Positions 27,180 to 37,458 of a stretch of DNA of 64,000 bases are shown in pieces. This stretch comes from Enterobacter cloacae complex sp. ECNIH7. GTDB lineage: Bacteria; Pseudomonadota; Gammaproteobacteria; Enterobacterales; Enterobacteriaceae. Position numbers and translations under genes: made by a program. The notes beneath the pieces were generated by a model. It saw only the letters and a program-made list of their open reading frames with translations, ran no database searches and had not been told where the DNA came from. Every line of letters starts with the position of its first letter. Within the stretch, counting starts at the first letter, position 1. The DNA lies in NCBI RefSeq assembly GCF_002208095.1, contig NZ_CP017990.1:868001-932000 (forward strand). The letters run 5' to 3'.

Positions 27180-29705
27180 ATGGCGGGGAATGACCGCGAG
27201 CCAATAGGACGTAAGGGAAAACCAACGCGTCCGGCGAAAGAAAAGGTAAGCCGTCGTCGCCTCAGAGATGAGGACTATGACGATGACTATGAAGACGATT
27301 ATGAGGATGAAGAACCGATGCCGCGTAATGGAAAAGGCAAAGGGCGTAAGCCTCGGGGCAAACGCGGCTGGTTCTGGCTGCTGCTGAAGCTATTTATTGT
27401 TTTTGTCGTGCTGATGGCGATTTACGGCGTGTATCTGGATCAGAAGATCCGCAGCCGTATCGACGGTAAAGTCTGGCAGCTACCTGCGGCAGTGTATGGC
27501 CGTATGGTGAACCTTGAGCCAGATATGTCCATCACCAAGAACGAGATGGTCAAACTGCTGGAAGCCACCCAGTATCGTCAGGTGTCTAAAATGACCCGTC
27601 CTGGCGAATTTACCGTGCAGTCCAACAGCATTGAGATGATCCGTCGTCCGTTTGATTTCCCGGACAGCAAAGAGGGGCAGGTGCGCGCGCGTCTGACCTT
27701 TGACGGCGATCGTCTGGACACCATCGAGAACATGGATAACAACCGTCAGTTCGGTTTCTTCCGCCTCGATCCGCGTCTGATCACCATGCTTTCGTCAGCA
27801 AACGGCGAGCAGCGCCTGTTCGTGGCGCGTAACGGCTTCCCGGATCTGCTGGTTGATACCCTGCTGGCAACCGAAGACCGTCACTTCTACGAGCACGATG
27901 GCATTAGTCTCTACTCGATTGGTCGTGCGGTGCTGGCTAACCTGACTGCCGGTCGTACCGTGCAGGGAGCGAGTACGCTGACCCAGCAGCTGGTGAAAAA
28001 CCTGTTCCTCTCCAGCGAACGCTCTTACTGGCGTAAAGCGAACGAAGCCTACATGGCCGTGCTGATGGATGCGCGCTACAGCAAGGATCGTATCCTTGAG
28101 CTGTACATGAACGAGGTGTACCTCGGTCAGAGCGGCGATAACGAAATCCGCGGCTTCCCGCTGGCGAGCCTGTACTACTTTGGCCGTCCGGTGGAAGAGC
28201 TGAGCCTGGACCAGCAGGCGCTGCTGGTGGGCATGGTGAAAGGGGCGTCCATCTATAACCCGTGGCGTAACCCGAAACTGGCGCTGGAACGTCGTAACCT
28301 CGTTCTGCGTCTGCTGCAACAGCAGCAGGTGATTGACCAGGAGCTGTACGACATGCTGAGCGCGCGTCCGCTCGGCGTTCAGCCGCGCGGTGGCGTGATT
28401 TCGCCTCAGCCTGCGTTTATGCAGCTGGTGCGTCAGGAGCTGCAAAGCAAGCTCGGTGATAAGGTCAAAGATCTCTCCGGCGTGAAGATCTTCACCACCT
28501 TTGACTCCGTGGCGCAGGATGCGGCCGAAAAAGCGGCCGTTGAGGGCATTCCGGCGCTGAAGAAACAGCGTAAGCTGAGCGATCTGGAAACCGCGATGGT
28601 GGTGGTTGACCGTAACTCCGGTGAAGTTCGCGCCATGGTGGGCGGTGCCGAGCCGCAGTTTGCAGGCTACAACCGCGCCATGCAGGCGCGTCGCTCAATC
28701 GGCTCTCTGGCAAAACCGGCAACCTACCTCACAGCCCTGAGCCAGCCAAATCAGTATCGCCTGAATACCTGGATTGCGGATGCGCCGATCTCCCTGCGCC
28801 AGCCTAACGGCCAGGTCTGGTCACCGCAGAACGATGATAAACAGTTCAGCGGCCAGGTGATGCTGGTGGATGCGTTGACCCGTTCCATGAACGTGCCAAC
28901 GGTGAACCTGGGCATGTCGCTGGGACTGCCGGCGATTGTCGATACCTGGCAAAAACTGGGCGTGTCGAAAGATCAGCTGCACCCGGTGCCGGCGATGATC
29001 CTCGGCGCGCTTAACCTGACGCCGATCGAAGTGGCGCAGGCGTTCCAGACCATTGCCAGCGGGGGCAACCGCGCGCCGCTGTCTGCCCTGCGCTCAGTGA
29101 TTGCCGAAGATGGCTCCGTGCTGTATCAGAGCTTCCCACAGGCGGAGCGTGCCGTTCCTGCTCAGGCCGCCTATATGACGCTGTGGACGATGCAGCAGGT
29201 TGTGCAGCGCGGTACCGGCCGTCAGCTGGGCGCGAAGTATCCGGGTCTGCATCTGGCGGGTAAAACCGGGACCACCAACAACAACGTCGATACCTGGTTT
29301 GCCGGTATTGATGGCCGTGAAGTGGTGATCACCTGGGTAGGCCGCGACAACAACCAGCCGACCAAGCTGTACGGCGCGAGCGGGGCGATGTCGATTTACC
29401 AGCGCTATCTGGCGAATCAGTCTCCTGTGCCGCTGAATCTGGTCGCGCCGGAAGATATCGTTGATATGGGCGTGGACAGCTCCGGTAACTTCGTCTGCGG
29501 CGGTGGAATGCGTACGCTGCCTGTCTGGACCGCAAACCCGGACTCGCTGTGCCAGCAAAGCCAGCCAGAACAGCCAACGGGTAACCCGTTCGACCAGTCT
29601 TCTCAACCACAGCAGCCGCAGCAGCAACAGCCGCAGCAGCAGAATGAGAAGAAAGACAGCGACGGTGTCGCGGGCTGGATTAAAGACATGTTCGGCGGTA
29701 ACTAA
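27180..29705 (+). CDS. mrcB: Penicillin-binding protein 1B (bifunctional peptidoglycan synthase)
   Basis: PBP1b polymerises and cross-links peptidoglycan at the inner membrane. The 841-residue protein starts at the ATG at 27180 (CGGAG upstream) with a charged Asp/Glu/Tyr-rich cytoplasmic tail, then one membrane helix ([18 protein letters not shown]). The UB2H domain follows. The glycosyltransferase domain has the catalytic E232 ([12 protein letters not shown]), and the transpeptidase domain has S509-x-x-K512 and KTGTT. The tail is Gln/Pro-rich. Met47 could serve as an internal start, like the E. coli PBP1b gamma form. The lipoprotein activator LpoB is not in the window. Confidence 0.98.
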   Translation: MAGNDREPIGRKGKPTRPAKEKVSRRRLRDEDYDDDYEDDYEDEEPMPRNGKGKGRKPRGKRGWFWLLLKLFIVFVVLMAIYGVYLDQKIRSRIDGKVWQLPAAVYGRMVNLEPDMSITKNEMVKLLEATQYRQVSKMTRPGEFTVQSNSIEMIRRPFDFPDSKEGQVRARLTFDGDRLDTIENMDNNRQFGFFRLDPRLITMLSSANGEQRLFVARNGFPDLLVDTLLATEDRHFYEHDGISLYSIGRAVLANLTAGRTVQGASTLTQQLVKNLFLSSERSYWRKANEAYMAVLMDARYSKDRILELYMNEVYLGQSGDNEIRGFPLASLYYFGRPVEELSLDQQALLVGMVKGASIYNPWRNPKLALERRNLVLRLLQQQQVIDQELYDMLSARPLGVQPRGGVISPQPAFMQLVRQELQSKLGDKVKDLSGVKIFTTFDSVAQDAAEKAAVEGIPALKKQRKLSDLETAMVVVDRNSGEVRAMVGGAEPQFAGYNRAMQARRSIGSLAKPATYLTALSQPNQYRLNTWIADAPISLRQPNGQVWSPQNDDKQFSGQVMLVDALTRSMNVPTVNLGMSLGLPAIVDTWQKLGVSKDQLHPVPAMILGALNLTPIEVAQAFQTIASGGNRAPLSALRSVIAEDGSVLYQSFPQAERAVPAQAAYMTLWTMQQVVQRGTGRQLGAKYPGLHLAGKTGTTNNNVDTWFAGIDGREVVITWVGRDNNQPTKLYGASGAMSIYQRYLANQSPVPLNLVAPEDIVDMGVDSSGNFVCGGGMRTLPVWTANPDSLCQQSQPEQPTGNPFDQSSQPQQPQQQQPQQQNEKKDSDGVAGWIKDMFGGN

Positions 29706-29711
29706 GCTTTT

Positions 29712-29743
29712 AAAGCCCTCTTCCCTGGAAGGGGGCTTTTTTT
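29712..29743 (+). terminator. mrcB intrinsic terminator
   Basis: AAAGCCCTCTTCC pairs with GGAAGGGGGCTTT (one G-T pair) and seven T residues end the hairpin, just after the mrcB stop. Confidence 0.92.
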
Positions 29744-29847
29744 ACCCGTAAATCTCATTTCGTTAACCCTCGCTTTAATTCTGATTAACCCTTCGTTTTC
29801 TCTTGATGATTTCTTAAACCCTTAATTCTCATAGGGCCGCTTACTGC

Positions 29848-29877
29848 TTGCTATGCAACCAGCGTTTCGCATATTAT
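29848..29877 (+). promoter_or_regulatory. Predicted fhuA promoter
   Basis: TTGCTA (29848-29853) and TATTAT (29872-29877) are 18 bp apart. The start would be near 29884, next to the Fur-like site. Confidence 0.6.
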
Positions 29878-29886
29878 TCTGGCGCT

Positions 29887-29920
29887 CATAATAATAATTC
29901 TCGTTTACGTTATCATTCAC
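29887..29920 (+). promoter_or_regulatory. Fur-box-like operator upstream of fhuA
   Basis: CATAATAATAATTCTCGTT matches about 12 of 19 positions of the Fur consensus. It is followed by GTTTACGTTATCATTCAC, which resembles the operator region of E. coli fhuA. Iron-loaded Fur would block the promoter just upstream. Confidence 0.65.
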
Positions 29921-29940
29921 TTTCACATCAGAGATTCAAC

Positions 29941-32190
29941 ATGGCGCTTTCCAATACTGCTCAGCCAATGAATACGTCGCTGCGTAAGCTCGCGGTCGTC
30001 GTCGCCACAGCGGTTGCCGGCATGTCTGCTTATGCTCACGCGGCCGAAACCCCGAAAAAAGAAGAAACCATTACGGTAACCGCAGCACCTGCGGCACAGG
30101 AAAGTGCCTGGGGGCCTGCTGCGACCATCGCCGCACGGCAATCCGCGACCGGAACCAAAACGGATACCCCTATTCAAAAGGTTCCGCAGTCGATTTCTGT
30201 GGTCACGGCCGAAGAGATGGCGCTGCATCAGCCGCGCTCGGTGAAAGAAGCCCTGAGCTATACGCCGGGCGTTGCGGTAGGCACGCGCGGCGCGTCTAAC
30301 ACCTATGACTATTTGATCATTCGCGGCTTCGCGGCCGATGGTCAGACGCAGAATAACTACCTCGACGGCATGAAAATGCAGGGGAACTTCTATAACGACG
30401 CGGTGATTGATCCTTATATGCTGGAGCGCGCCGAGATCATGCGCGGTCCGGTTTCCGTTCTGTACGGCAAAAGCAGCCCGGGCGGCTTGCTGAACATGGT
30501 CAGTAAGCGCCCAACAACCGAGCCGCTGAAAGAGATCCAGTTCAAAGTCGGCACGGATAGCCTGTTCCAGACCGGGTTTGACTTTAGCGATGCGATCGAC
30601 GACGACGGCGTTTACTCTTATCGCTTAACGGGCGTTGCGCGTTCTAATAACGCCCAGCAGGAGCGTGCGGAAGAGCAGCGTTACGCCATCGCGCCATCGT
30701 TCTCCTGGCGTCCGGATGATAAAACCACCTTCACGTTCCTCTCCTACTTCCAGAACGAGCCTGAAACGGGCTACTACGGCTGGCTGCCAAAAGAGGGAAC
30801 GGTTGAGCCGCTGCCGAACGGCGATCGTCTGCCGACGAACTTCAACGAAGGCGCGAAGAACAATACCTATTCCCGTAACCAGAAAATGGTGGGATACAGC
30901 TTCGACCACGAGTTCAACGATACCTTTACCGTGCGTCAGAACCTGCGCTTTGCCGAGAACAAAACCTCGCAAAACAGCGTATACGGTTATGGCGTCTGTA
31001 CCGACCCGGCAAACAGCGGCAACAAACAGTGTGCCGCGCTAGCGCCATCGGACAAAGGCCATTATCTGGCGCGTAAATACGTTGTCGATAACGAAAAGCT
31101 GCAGAACTTTACCGTTGATACCCAGCTGCAGAGCAAATTCTCAACCGGCGAGGTGGACCACGTCCTGCTGACCGGCGTTGACTTTATGCGCATGCGAAAT
31201 GACATCAACTCCTGGTTCGGTTACGACGACTCTGTTCCGCTGCTGGATCTCTACAACCCGGTGAACAGCGATTTTGATTTCGGCTCAAAAGATCCCGCGA
31301 CCTCCGGTCCATATCAGATCCTCAACCGTCAGAAACAGACGGGGCTGTACGTTCAGGATCAGGCTCAGTGGGATAAAGTGCTGGTAACTCTGGGCGGCCG
31401 TTATGACTGGGCCGATCAGGAATCCTACAACCGCGTGACGAACACCACCTCCAAACGTGATGATACCCAGTTCACCTGGCGCGGTGGCGTTAACTATCTG
31501 TTTGATAACGGCGTAACTCCGTACTTTAGCTACAGCGAATCGTTTGAACCGGCTTCGCAGACCGATGCCCAGGGCAAGCTGTTCTCGCCGTCTAAAGGCA
31601 AACAGTACGAAGCGGGCGTGAAATACGTGCCGAACGATCGTCCGATCGTCGTCACCGGTGCGTTGTACCAGCTGACCAAAACCAACAACCTGATGGCGGA
31701 CCCGGCGGGCTCCTTCTTCTCGGTTCAGGGCGGTGAAATCCGCGCGCGTGGCGTAGAACTGGAAGCGAAAGCGGCCCTGTCTGCGAGCGTCAACCTGGTG
31801 GGGTCTTATACCTACACCGATGCGGAATACACCACGGACACCACCTACAAAGGCAACACGCCTGCTCAGGTGCCAAAACACATGGCATCGTTGTGGGGCG
31901 ATTACACCCTGTTTGACGGTGCGCTGTCTGGTCTGACGCTGGGTACCGGCGTGCGTTACACGGGCTCAAGCTATGGCGATCCGGCGAACTCCTTCAAGGT
32001 GGGCAGCTACACCGTTGTTGATGCGCTGGTCAGATACGATCTGGCACGCGTTGGCATGGCTGGCTCAAACGTGGCGCTGCACGTGAACAACCTGTTCGAT
32101 CGTGAGTACGTTGCCAGCTGCTTCAATACCTACGGCTGCTTCTGGGGTGCTGAACGTCAGGTTGTTGCCACCGCGACCTTCCGCTTCTAA
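29941..32190 (+). CDS. fhuA: TonB-dependent ferrichrome outer-membrane receptor
   Basis: FhuA imports ferrichrome across the outer membrane using TonB energy; in E. coli it is also the receptor for phages T1, T5 and phi80 and for colicin M. The 749-residue precursor has a signal peptide cut after AHA, the TonB box ETITVTAAP, a plug domain (PQSISVVTAEEM to NMVSKRP), and a 22-strand barrel ending in Phe (TATFRF). The ATG at 29941 is supported by the signal peptide. The C-terminal CFNTYGCF cysteine pair is kept. A terminator separates it from fhuC. Confidence 0.98.
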   Translation: MALSNTAQPMNTSLRKLAVVVATAVAGMSAYAHAAETPKKEETITVTAAPAAQESAWGPAATIAARQSATGTKTDTPIQKVPQSISVVTAEEMALHQPRSVKEALSYTPGVAVGTRGASNTYDYLIIRGFAADGQTQNNYLDGMKMQGNFYNDAVIDPYMLERAEIMRGPVSVLYGKSSPGGLLNMVSKRPTTEPLKEIQFKVGTDSLFQTGFDFSDAIDDDGVYSYRLTGVARSNNAQQERAEEQRYAIAPSFSWRPDDKTTFTFLSYFQNEPETGYYGWLPKEGTVEPLPNGDRLPTNFNEGAKNNTYSRNQKMVGYSFDHEFNDTFTVRQNLRFAENKTSQNSVYGYGVCTDPANSGNKQCAALAPSDKGHYLARKYVVDNEKLQNFTVDTQLQSKFSTGEVDHVLLTGVDFMRMRNDINSWFGYDDSVPLLDLYNPVNSDFDFGSKDPATSGPYQILNRQKQTGLYVQDQAQWDKVLVTLGGRYDWADQESYNRVTNTTSKRDDTQFTWRGGVNYLFDNGVTPYFSYSESFEPASQTDAQGKLFSPSKGKQYEAGVKYVPNDRPIVVTGALYQLTKTNNLMADPAGSFFSVQGGEIRARGVELEAKAALSASVNLVGSYTYTDAEYTTDTTYKGNTPAQVPKHMASLWGDYTLFDGALSGLTLGTGVRYTGSSYGDPANSFKVGSYTVVDALVRYDLARVGMAGSNVALHVNNLFDREYVASCFNTYGCFWGAERQVVATATFRF

Positions 32191-32199
32191 TCTCTCTTC

Positions 32200-32228
32200 G
32201 GGCACGGTTCGCCGTGCCCTTTTTATTT
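32200..32228 (+). terminator. Strong hairpin between fhuA and fhuC
   Basis: GGGCACGG and CCGTGCCC pair around a TTCG tetraloop, then TTTTTATTT follows. This is a full intrinsic terminator inside the fhu operon and should reduce fhuCDB expression relative to fhuA. Confidence 0.88.
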
Positions 32229-32240
32229 AAGTTGGCTGAT

Positions 32241-33038
32241 ATGCAGGATATTCAAACGCAACCCGACACCACCTTTACGCTCAACCATCTCTCCTTTCGC
32301 GTACCCGGGCGCACGCTGCTGCATCCGCTCTCTCTGACGTTTCCGGCCGGTAAAGTGACGGGACTGATTGGTCACAACGGTTCCGGTAAATCCACGCTGC
32401 TCAAGATGCTGGGGCGCCATCAGCCGCCTTCAGAAGGCGATATTCTGCTGGATGACCAACCGCTGGAGAGCTGGAACAGTAAAGCCTTTGCCCGCAAAGT
32501 GGCCTATCTGCCGCAGCAGCTGCCGCAGGCGGAAGGGATGACGGTGCGTGAGCTGGTGGCGATTGGGCGTTATCCGTGGCACGGTGCGCTTGGGCGCTTC
32601 GGCGTCGCCGACAGAGAGAAGGTGGAAGAGGCGATTGCGCTGGTCGGGCTAAAACCGCTGGCGCACCGTCTGGTGGATAGCCTGTCCGGCGGCGAACGTC
32701 AGCGCGCGTGGATTGCGATGCTGGTGGCGCAGGACAGCCGCTGTCTGCTGCTGGATGAACCGACCTCTGCGCTGGATATCGCCCATCAGGTCGACGTCCT
32801 GGCGCTGGTGCATCGCCTGAGCCAGCAGCGTGGCCTGACGGTCATTGCGGTCCTGCACGATATCAACATGGCCGCGCGCTATTGTGACTACCTCGTCGCG
32901 CTGCGCGGGGGCGAGATGATTGCCCAGGGGACACCGGCCGAGCTGATGCGCAGCGAAACGCTGGAACATATTTACGGTATTCCGATGGGTATTCTGCCTC
33001 ACCCGGCCGGGGCTGCACCGGTGAGCTTTGTCTACTGA
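32241..33038 (+). CDS. fhuC: Ferric hydroxamate ABC transporter ATPase
   Basis: FhuC powers ferrichrome import through FhuB. The 265-residue protein shows Walker A GHNGSGKST, Q-loop LPQQLP, signature LSGGERQR, Walker B CLLLDEPTSALD and the switch histidine in VLHDINMAAR. The ATG at 32241 gives the E. coli length; the ribosome site is weak. Its stop codon overlaps the fhuD start (TGATG). Confidence 0.98.
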   Translation: MQDIQTQPDTTFTLNHLSFRVPGRTLLHPLSLTFPAGKVTGLIGHNGSGKSTLLKMLGRHQPPSEGDILLDDQPLESWNSKAFARKVAYLPQQLPQAEGMTVRELVAIGRYPWHGALGRFGVADREKVEEAIALVGLKPLAHRLVDSLSGGERQRAWIAMLVAQDSRCLLLDEPTSALDIAHQVDVLALVHRLSQQRGLTVIAVLHDINMAARYCDYLVALRGGEMIAQGTPAELMRSETLEHIYGIPMGILPHPAGAAPVSFVY

Positions 33039-33928
33039 TGCTGAATAACACACGCATTAGCCGCCGTCGCCTGCTGACGGCGATGGCGCTCTCGCCGCTG
33101 CTGTTAAAAATGAATACGGCGCGTGCCGCCGCCGTCGATCCGCACCGTATTGTGGCCCTGGAGTGGCTGCCGGTCGAACTGATGATGGCGCTCGGCGTTA
33201 CGCCCTATGGCGTAGCGGACATTCCTAACTATAACCTCTGGGTGAACGAGCCAAAGCTGCCGGACTCGGTAATCGACGTCGGTCTGCGAACGGAGCCAAA
33301 CCTTGAGCTGCTCACCCAGATGAAACCTTCGTTCCTGTTCTGGTCAGCGGGCTACGGCCCGTCAGAGGAGACTATGGCGCGCATTGCGCCAGGACGTGGA
33401 TTTGCTTTCAGCGACGGTAAAAAACCGCTGGCCGTGGCGAAAAACTCGATTAACGAGATGGCGCATTTCCTCAACCGCGAAGAGGAGGCCAAAAAGCATC
33501 TCGACGAGTTTGATGCCCTGATAGACTCGCTGAAGCCGCGCTTTGCTCACCGGGGCGATCGTCCGCTGCTGATGGTGACGCTGCTGGATGCCCGCCATAT
33601 GCTGGTCTTCGGTAAAAACTGTCTGTTCCAGGAGGTGCTGGACAGCTTCGGCATTCGCAACGCCTGGGAAGGGGAGATGACCTTCTGGGGCAGTACCGCC
33701 GTGGGTATCGATCGCCTGGCGGCGTTTCGCGATGTGGACGTGCTCTGTTTCGACCACGGTAACGAACGCGACATGCAAACCCTGATGGCGACCCCGCTCT
33801 GGCAGGCGATGCCGTTTGTACGCGAGAAGCGCTTCCAGCGCGTCCCGGCGGTCTGGTTCTACGGTGCGACGCTGTCGGCCATGCATTTTGCCCGCGTGCT
33901 GGATAACGCCCTGGGAGGTAAAGCATGA
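33038..33928 (+). CDS. fhuD: Periplasmic ferric hydroxamate-binding protein
   Basis: FhuD carries ferrichrome and other hydroxamates to FhuB. It is 296 residues, as in E. coli. The signal has the Tat-type pattern SRRRLL followed by a hydrophobic stretch and ARA cut. The two lobes are typical of class III binding proteins (RIVALEWLPVELMMALG start; PAVWFYGATLSAMHF near the end). It overlaps fhuC by one base and fhuB by four, giving tight translational coupling. Confidence 0.98.
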   Translation: MLNNTRISRRRLLTAMALSPLLLKMNTARAAAVDPHRIVALEWLPVELMMALGVTPYGVADIPNYNLWVNEPKLPDSVIDVGLRTEPNLELLTQMKPSFLFWSAGYGPSEETMARIAPGRGFAFSDGKKPLAVAKNSINEMAHFLNREEEAKKHLDEFDALIDSLKPRFAHRGDRPLLMVTLLDARHMLVFGKNCLFQEVLDSFGIRNAWEGEMTFWGSTAVGIDRLAAFRDVDVLCFDHGNERDMQTLMATPLWQAMPFVREKRFQRVPAVWFYGATLSAMHFARVLDNALGGKA

Positions 33929-35907
33929 GTACGCGTATCGCCCGCTTCCCGGCGCTGCTGTTATCCCTGCTTTTTCTGGTTGCGCTGGTATTAACCGGGT
34001 TCAACCTCTCCGCGGCCTTACCACGCGCGCAGTGGGGGGCCGCTCTGGCCTCGCCGGACATCGACAATATTCAGCAGATGCTGTTCCACTACAGCCTGCT
34101 GCCGCGTCTGGCGATCTCCCTTTTGGTCGGGGCCGGCTTAGGGCTGGTGGGCGTGCTGTTCCAGCAGGTTTTACGTAACCCGCTGGCAGAGCCAACCACG
34201 CTCGGCGTCGCGACCGGCGCGCAGCTTGGGATCACCATCACCACGCTGTGGGCGCTGCCGGGAGCGTTAACCTCGCAGTTTGCGGCACTCGCGGGGGCGT
34301 GCGTGGTGGGCGCGCTGGTCTTTGGCGTGGCCTGGGGCAAGCGCCTTTCCCCGGTAACGCTAATTCTGGCCGGGCTGGTGGTGAGCCTGTACTGCGGGGC
34401 GATAAACCAGCTGCTGGTGCTGTTCCATCACGATCGGCTGCAAAGCATGTTCCTGTGGAGTACCGGCACGCTCACCCAAACCGACTGGAGCGTTGTCCTG
34501 CACCTGTGGCCACAGCTGGCTGGCGGCGTCGTGCTGACGCTGCTGCTCCTGCGCCCTCTGACGCTCATGGGGCTGGATGATGGCGTGGCGCGTAACCTGG
34601 GGCTGGCGCTGTCGCTGGCTCGTCTGGCGGCGCTGACGCTGGCGATTGTATTAAGCGCCCTGCTGGTAAACGCGGTCGGCATCATCGGGTTTATCGGCCT
34701 GTTTGCGCCGCTGCTGGCGAAAATGCTCGGGGCGCGTCGCCTGCTGGCGCGTCTGATGCTGGCGCCGCTGATTGGGGCCCTGATCCTCTGGCTTTCCGAT
34801 CAGCTTGTTCTCTGGCTGGCGCAGGTCTGGAGGGAAGTGTCCACCGGCTCGGTGACCGCGCTTATCGGGGCGCCGCTGCTGCTGTGGCTGCTCCCGCGCC
34901 TGCGCAGCATGAGCGCACCGGCGATGGACGCCGGCGATAAAGTTTACGCTGAACGTCGGTCGGTGCTGTGGTTTAGCCTTGCCGGTCTGGCTGTGCTGAT
35001 TATCGCTTCGTTTGCGGCGCTCTCATTTGGACGCGATGCCGTGGGCTGGCACTGGGCGACGGGGGATTTACTCAATGAACTGGTGCAGTGGCGCTGGCCG
35101 CGTATCTTCGCTGCGCTGATCGCAGGGGTAATGCTGGCGGTGGCGGGGTGCATTATTCAGCGTCTGACCGGCAACCCGATGGCAAGCCCGGAAGTGCTCG
35201 GGATCAGCTCTGGCGCCGCCTTTGGCGTGGTGCTGATGCTGTTCTTTGTGCCGGGGAATGCGTTTGGCTGGCTGATGCCTGCCGGCAGTATCGGTGCGGC
35301 AGTCACGCTGATGATTATCCTTATTGCCGCCGGTCGCGGCGGATTTTCACCGCACCGCATGCTGCTGGCCGGGATGGCGCTCAGCACCGCGTTTACCATG
35401 CTGCTGATGATGCTGCAGGCCAGCGGCGATCCGCGTATGGCGAAGATCCTGACCTGGATTTCCGGCTCAACCTACAACGCCACCGGCAGCCAGGTGGTCT
35501 GGTCCGGGATCTCGATGCTCGTGCTGCTGGCGATGGTGCCGCTGTGCCGCCGCTGGATGACCATTTTGCCGCTCGGCGGCGAAACCGCGCGCGCGGTGGG
35601 AATGGCGCTGACGCCAGCGCGCGTGGCCCTGCTGCTGCTGGCGGCGTGCCTGACGGCTGTGGCAACCCTGACGATTGGACCGCTGAGTTTTGTCGGATTA
35701 ATGGCCCCGCACATTGCCAGAATGATGGGGTTCCGCCGGACGATGCCGCATATTGTGATGTCGGCACTGACGGGCGGGATGATGCTGGTGTTTGCGGACT
35801 GGTGCGGAAGAATGGTGCTGTTCCCGTATCAGATCCCGGCGGGTCTGCTGTCGACCTTTATCGGTGCGCCGTACTTTATTTATCTGTTGAGAAAGCAGAG
35901 CCGGTAA
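33925..35907 (+). CDS. fhuB: Ferric hydroxamate ABC transporter permease (double-length)
   Basis: FhuB is a fused permease: two FecCD-type halves of about 330 residues, each with about ten membrane segments. Both halves have the ATPase-contact region (VGIIGFIGLFAPLLAKML in the first, GPLSFVGLMAPHIARMMG in the second). The 660 residues equal E. coli FhuB. It begins in an ATGA overlap with fhuD and completes the fhuACDB operon. Confidence 0.98.
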   Translation: MSTRIARFPALLLSLLFLVALVLTGFNLSAALPRAQWGAALASPDIDNIQQMLFHYSLLPRLAISLLVGAGLGLVGVLFQQVLRNPLAEPTTLGVATGAQLGITITTLWALPGALTSQFAALAGACVVGALVFGVAWGKRLSPVTLILAGLVVSLYCGAINQLLVLFHHDRLQSMFLWSTGTLTQTDWSVVLHLWPQLAGGVVLTLLLLRPLTLMGLDDGVARNLGLALSLARLAALTLAIVLSALLVNAVGIIGFIGLFAPLLAKMLGARRLLARLMLAPLIGALILWLSDQLVLWLAQVWREVSTGSVTALIGAPLLLWLLPRLRSMSAPAMDAGDKVYAERRSVLWFSLAGLAVLIIASFAALSFGRDAVGWHWATGDLLNELVQWRWPRIFAALIAGVMLAVAGCIIQRLTGNPMASPEVLGISSGAAFGVVLMLFFVPGNAFGWLMPAGSIGAAVTLMIILIAAGRGGFSPHRMLLAGMALSTAFTMLLMMLQASGDPRMAKILTWISGSTYNATGSQVVWSGISMLVLLAMVPLCRRWMTILPLGGETARAVGMALTPARVALLLLAACLTAVATLTIGPLSFVGLMAPHIARMMGFRRTMPHIVMSALTGGMMLVFADWCGRMVLFPYQIPAGLLSTFIGAPYFIYLLRKQSR

Positions 35908-35914
35908 TAAAAGT

Positions 35915-35942
35915 AAACGGCAATCCTTAGATTGCCGTTTTT
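35915..35942. terminator. Terminator after fhuB (composite with repeat)
   Basis: AAACGGCAATC pairs with GATTGCCGTTT around CTTA and is followed by T residues. It sits eight bases after fhuB and continues into a boxC-like repeat, the same module as at 10045 but inverted. It can also serve convergent hemL. Confidence 0.9.
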
Positions 35943-35950
35943 GTGTTTGC

Positions 35951-35997
35951 TCCCTCTCCCCGTGGGAGAGGGTTGGGGTGAGGGCATCAAGCCGCAC
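35951..35997. repeat. boxC-like palindromic repeat, copy 5
   Basis: CCCTCTCCC, CGT, GGGAGAGGG, then TTGGGGTGAGGGCATCAAGC. It lies between convergent fhuB and hemL, touching the hemL end. Confidence 0.8.
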
Positions 35998-36000
35998 ATC

Positions 36001-37281
36001 TTACAGCTTCGCAAACACCTTGCGCGCCGCGTCGATGGTGTTATTGATATCTTCTTCGCTGTGCGCCACGGACATAAAGCCCGCTTCGAACGCGGACGGC
36101 GCCAGGTACACGCCTTCTTCCAGCATCAGGTGGAAGAAGCGCTTGAAGCGTTCAACGTCGCACTTCACCACGTCCTGATAGCAGGTCACGGTTTTCGCAT
36201 CGGTGAAGAAAATCCCGAACATGCCGCCCACGTGGTTGACCACCAGAGGGATACCGGCCTCTTCTGCGGCTTCCAGCAGACCGTTGGCCAGCTGCGTGGT
36301 CAGGTCGGTCAGGGTTTCGTGAATACCCGGCTGTGCCACTTCGGTCAGGCAGGCAAAGCCCGCCGCCATGGCGATGGGGTTACCGGAGAGCGTGCCCGCC
36401 TGGTAAACCGGACCGGTTGGCGCCAGGGCTTCCATCACGTCCTTACGACCACCGAAAGCGCCGACCGGCATGCCGCCGCCGATGATTTTGCCGAGGCAGG
36501 TCAGGTCCGGCACGACGTCGTAGTAAGACTGGGCACCCGCCAGCGCGACGCGGAAGCCGGTCATGACTTCATCGATGATCAGCAGCGCGCCGAACTCATC
36601 GCACAGGGCGCGCAGGCCCGGCAGGAACTCAGCCTGCGGTGGGATGCAGTTCATGTTGCCGGCAACCGGCTCAACGATGATGCAGGCGATCTCCTGCGGA
36701 TACTGCTCGAACGCCGCGCGAACGGTAGCAAGATCGTTGTAGGTGCAGGTCAGGGTGTGCTTCGCGAAATCTGCCGGTACGCCAGGCGAGTTCGGCTGGC
36801 CGAGCGTCAGCGCGCCGGAACCGGCTTTCACCAGCAGGCAGTCCGCATGACCGTGGTAGCAGCCTTCAAACTTGATGATTTTATCGCGACCGGTAAAACC
36901 GCGCGCCAGGCGGATAGCGCTCATGGTGGCTTCGGTACCGGAGTTCACCATACGCACCATGTCCATGGTAGGCACCAGCTCGGTCACCAGCTCCGCCATT
37001 TTCACTTCCATTTCGGTTGGCGCACCGAAGCTCAGGCCGCGCTGGGCGGCTTCAATCACTGCGTTACGAATGGCAGGGTGGTTGTGCCCTAGCACCATCG
37101 GTCCCCAGGAACCTACATAATCGATATAGGCTTTGCCATCGACATCATACAGATACGCGCCGTCAGCACGTTCGATAAACAGCGGCGTACCGCCCACGCC
37201 GGTGAAGGCGCGCACAGGTGAGTTCACGCCACCCGGAATAAGCTCGCGGGCTGCACTGTAGAGGTTTTCAGACTTGCTCAT
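36001..37281 (-). CDS. hemL: Glutamate-1-semialdehyde 2,1-aminomutase
   Basis: HemL converts glutamate-1-semialdehyde to 5-aminolevulinate, the precursor of haem and sirohaem. The 426-residue PLP enzyme has the Schiff-base lysine K265 ([10 protein letters not shown]), the aspartate motif [12 protein letters not shown] and the substrate-gating region [10 protein letters not shown]. The ATG follows AGGAACG. It is a single gene, convergent with fhuB and divergent from clcA. Its nearness to iron uptake is the E. coli order and not evidence of co-regulation. Confidence 0.98.
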   Translation of the reverse strand: MSKSENLYSAARELIPGGVNSPVRAFTGVGGTPLFIERADGAYLYDVDGKAYIDYVGSWGPMVLGHNHPAIRNAVIEAAQRGLSFGAPTEMEVKMAELVTELVPTMDMVRMVNSGTEATMSAIRLARGFTGRDKIIKFEGCYHGHADCLLVKAGSGALTLGQPNSPGVPADFAKHTLTCTYNDLATVRAAFEQYPQEIACIIVEPVAGNMNCIPPQAEFLPGLRALCDEFGALLIIDEVMTGFRVALAGAQSYYDVVPDLTCLGKIIGGGMPVGAFGGRKDVMEALAPTGPVYQAGTLSGNPIAMAAGFACLTEVAQPGIHETLTDLTTQLANGLLEAAEEAGIPLVVNHVGGMFGIFFTDAKTVTCYQDVVKCDVERFKRFFHLMLEEGVYLAPSAFEAGFMSVAHSEEDINNTIDAARKVFAKL

Positions 37282-37394
37282 GGCGTCGTTCCTGGTTCGA
37301 ATAAAATGGTTAAGCCCACTATTCTATGTGATTCGATGAAGGTTATGAAATTTTTAGCCGGGCAATGCTTTAAGATTTGTTAAGTAATTTTCAG

Positions 37395-37422
37395 GAGACG
37401 GTGGGGCCGTCTCTGGTAAAAT
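37395..37422 (+). promoter_or_regulatory. Candidate clcA promoter with an overlapping dyad
   Basis: TGGTAAAAT (37414-37422) is an extended -10. Just upstream, GAGACGG and CCGTCTC (37395-37413) form a seven-bp inverted repeat around TGGGG, in the -35 region. This could be an operator for an unknown regulator. No good -35 is visible. Confidence 0.4.
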
Positions 37423-37458
37423 CCTCACGGCTTTTTGTGTGACAAATAAGAACAGGAC

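Noticed and set aside
35088..35930. A 280-codon plus-strand frame inside fhuB
   Set aside because: It is out of frame with fhuB, is Arg/Ala/Gly rich, and fhuB has full-length membrane topology matching its family.
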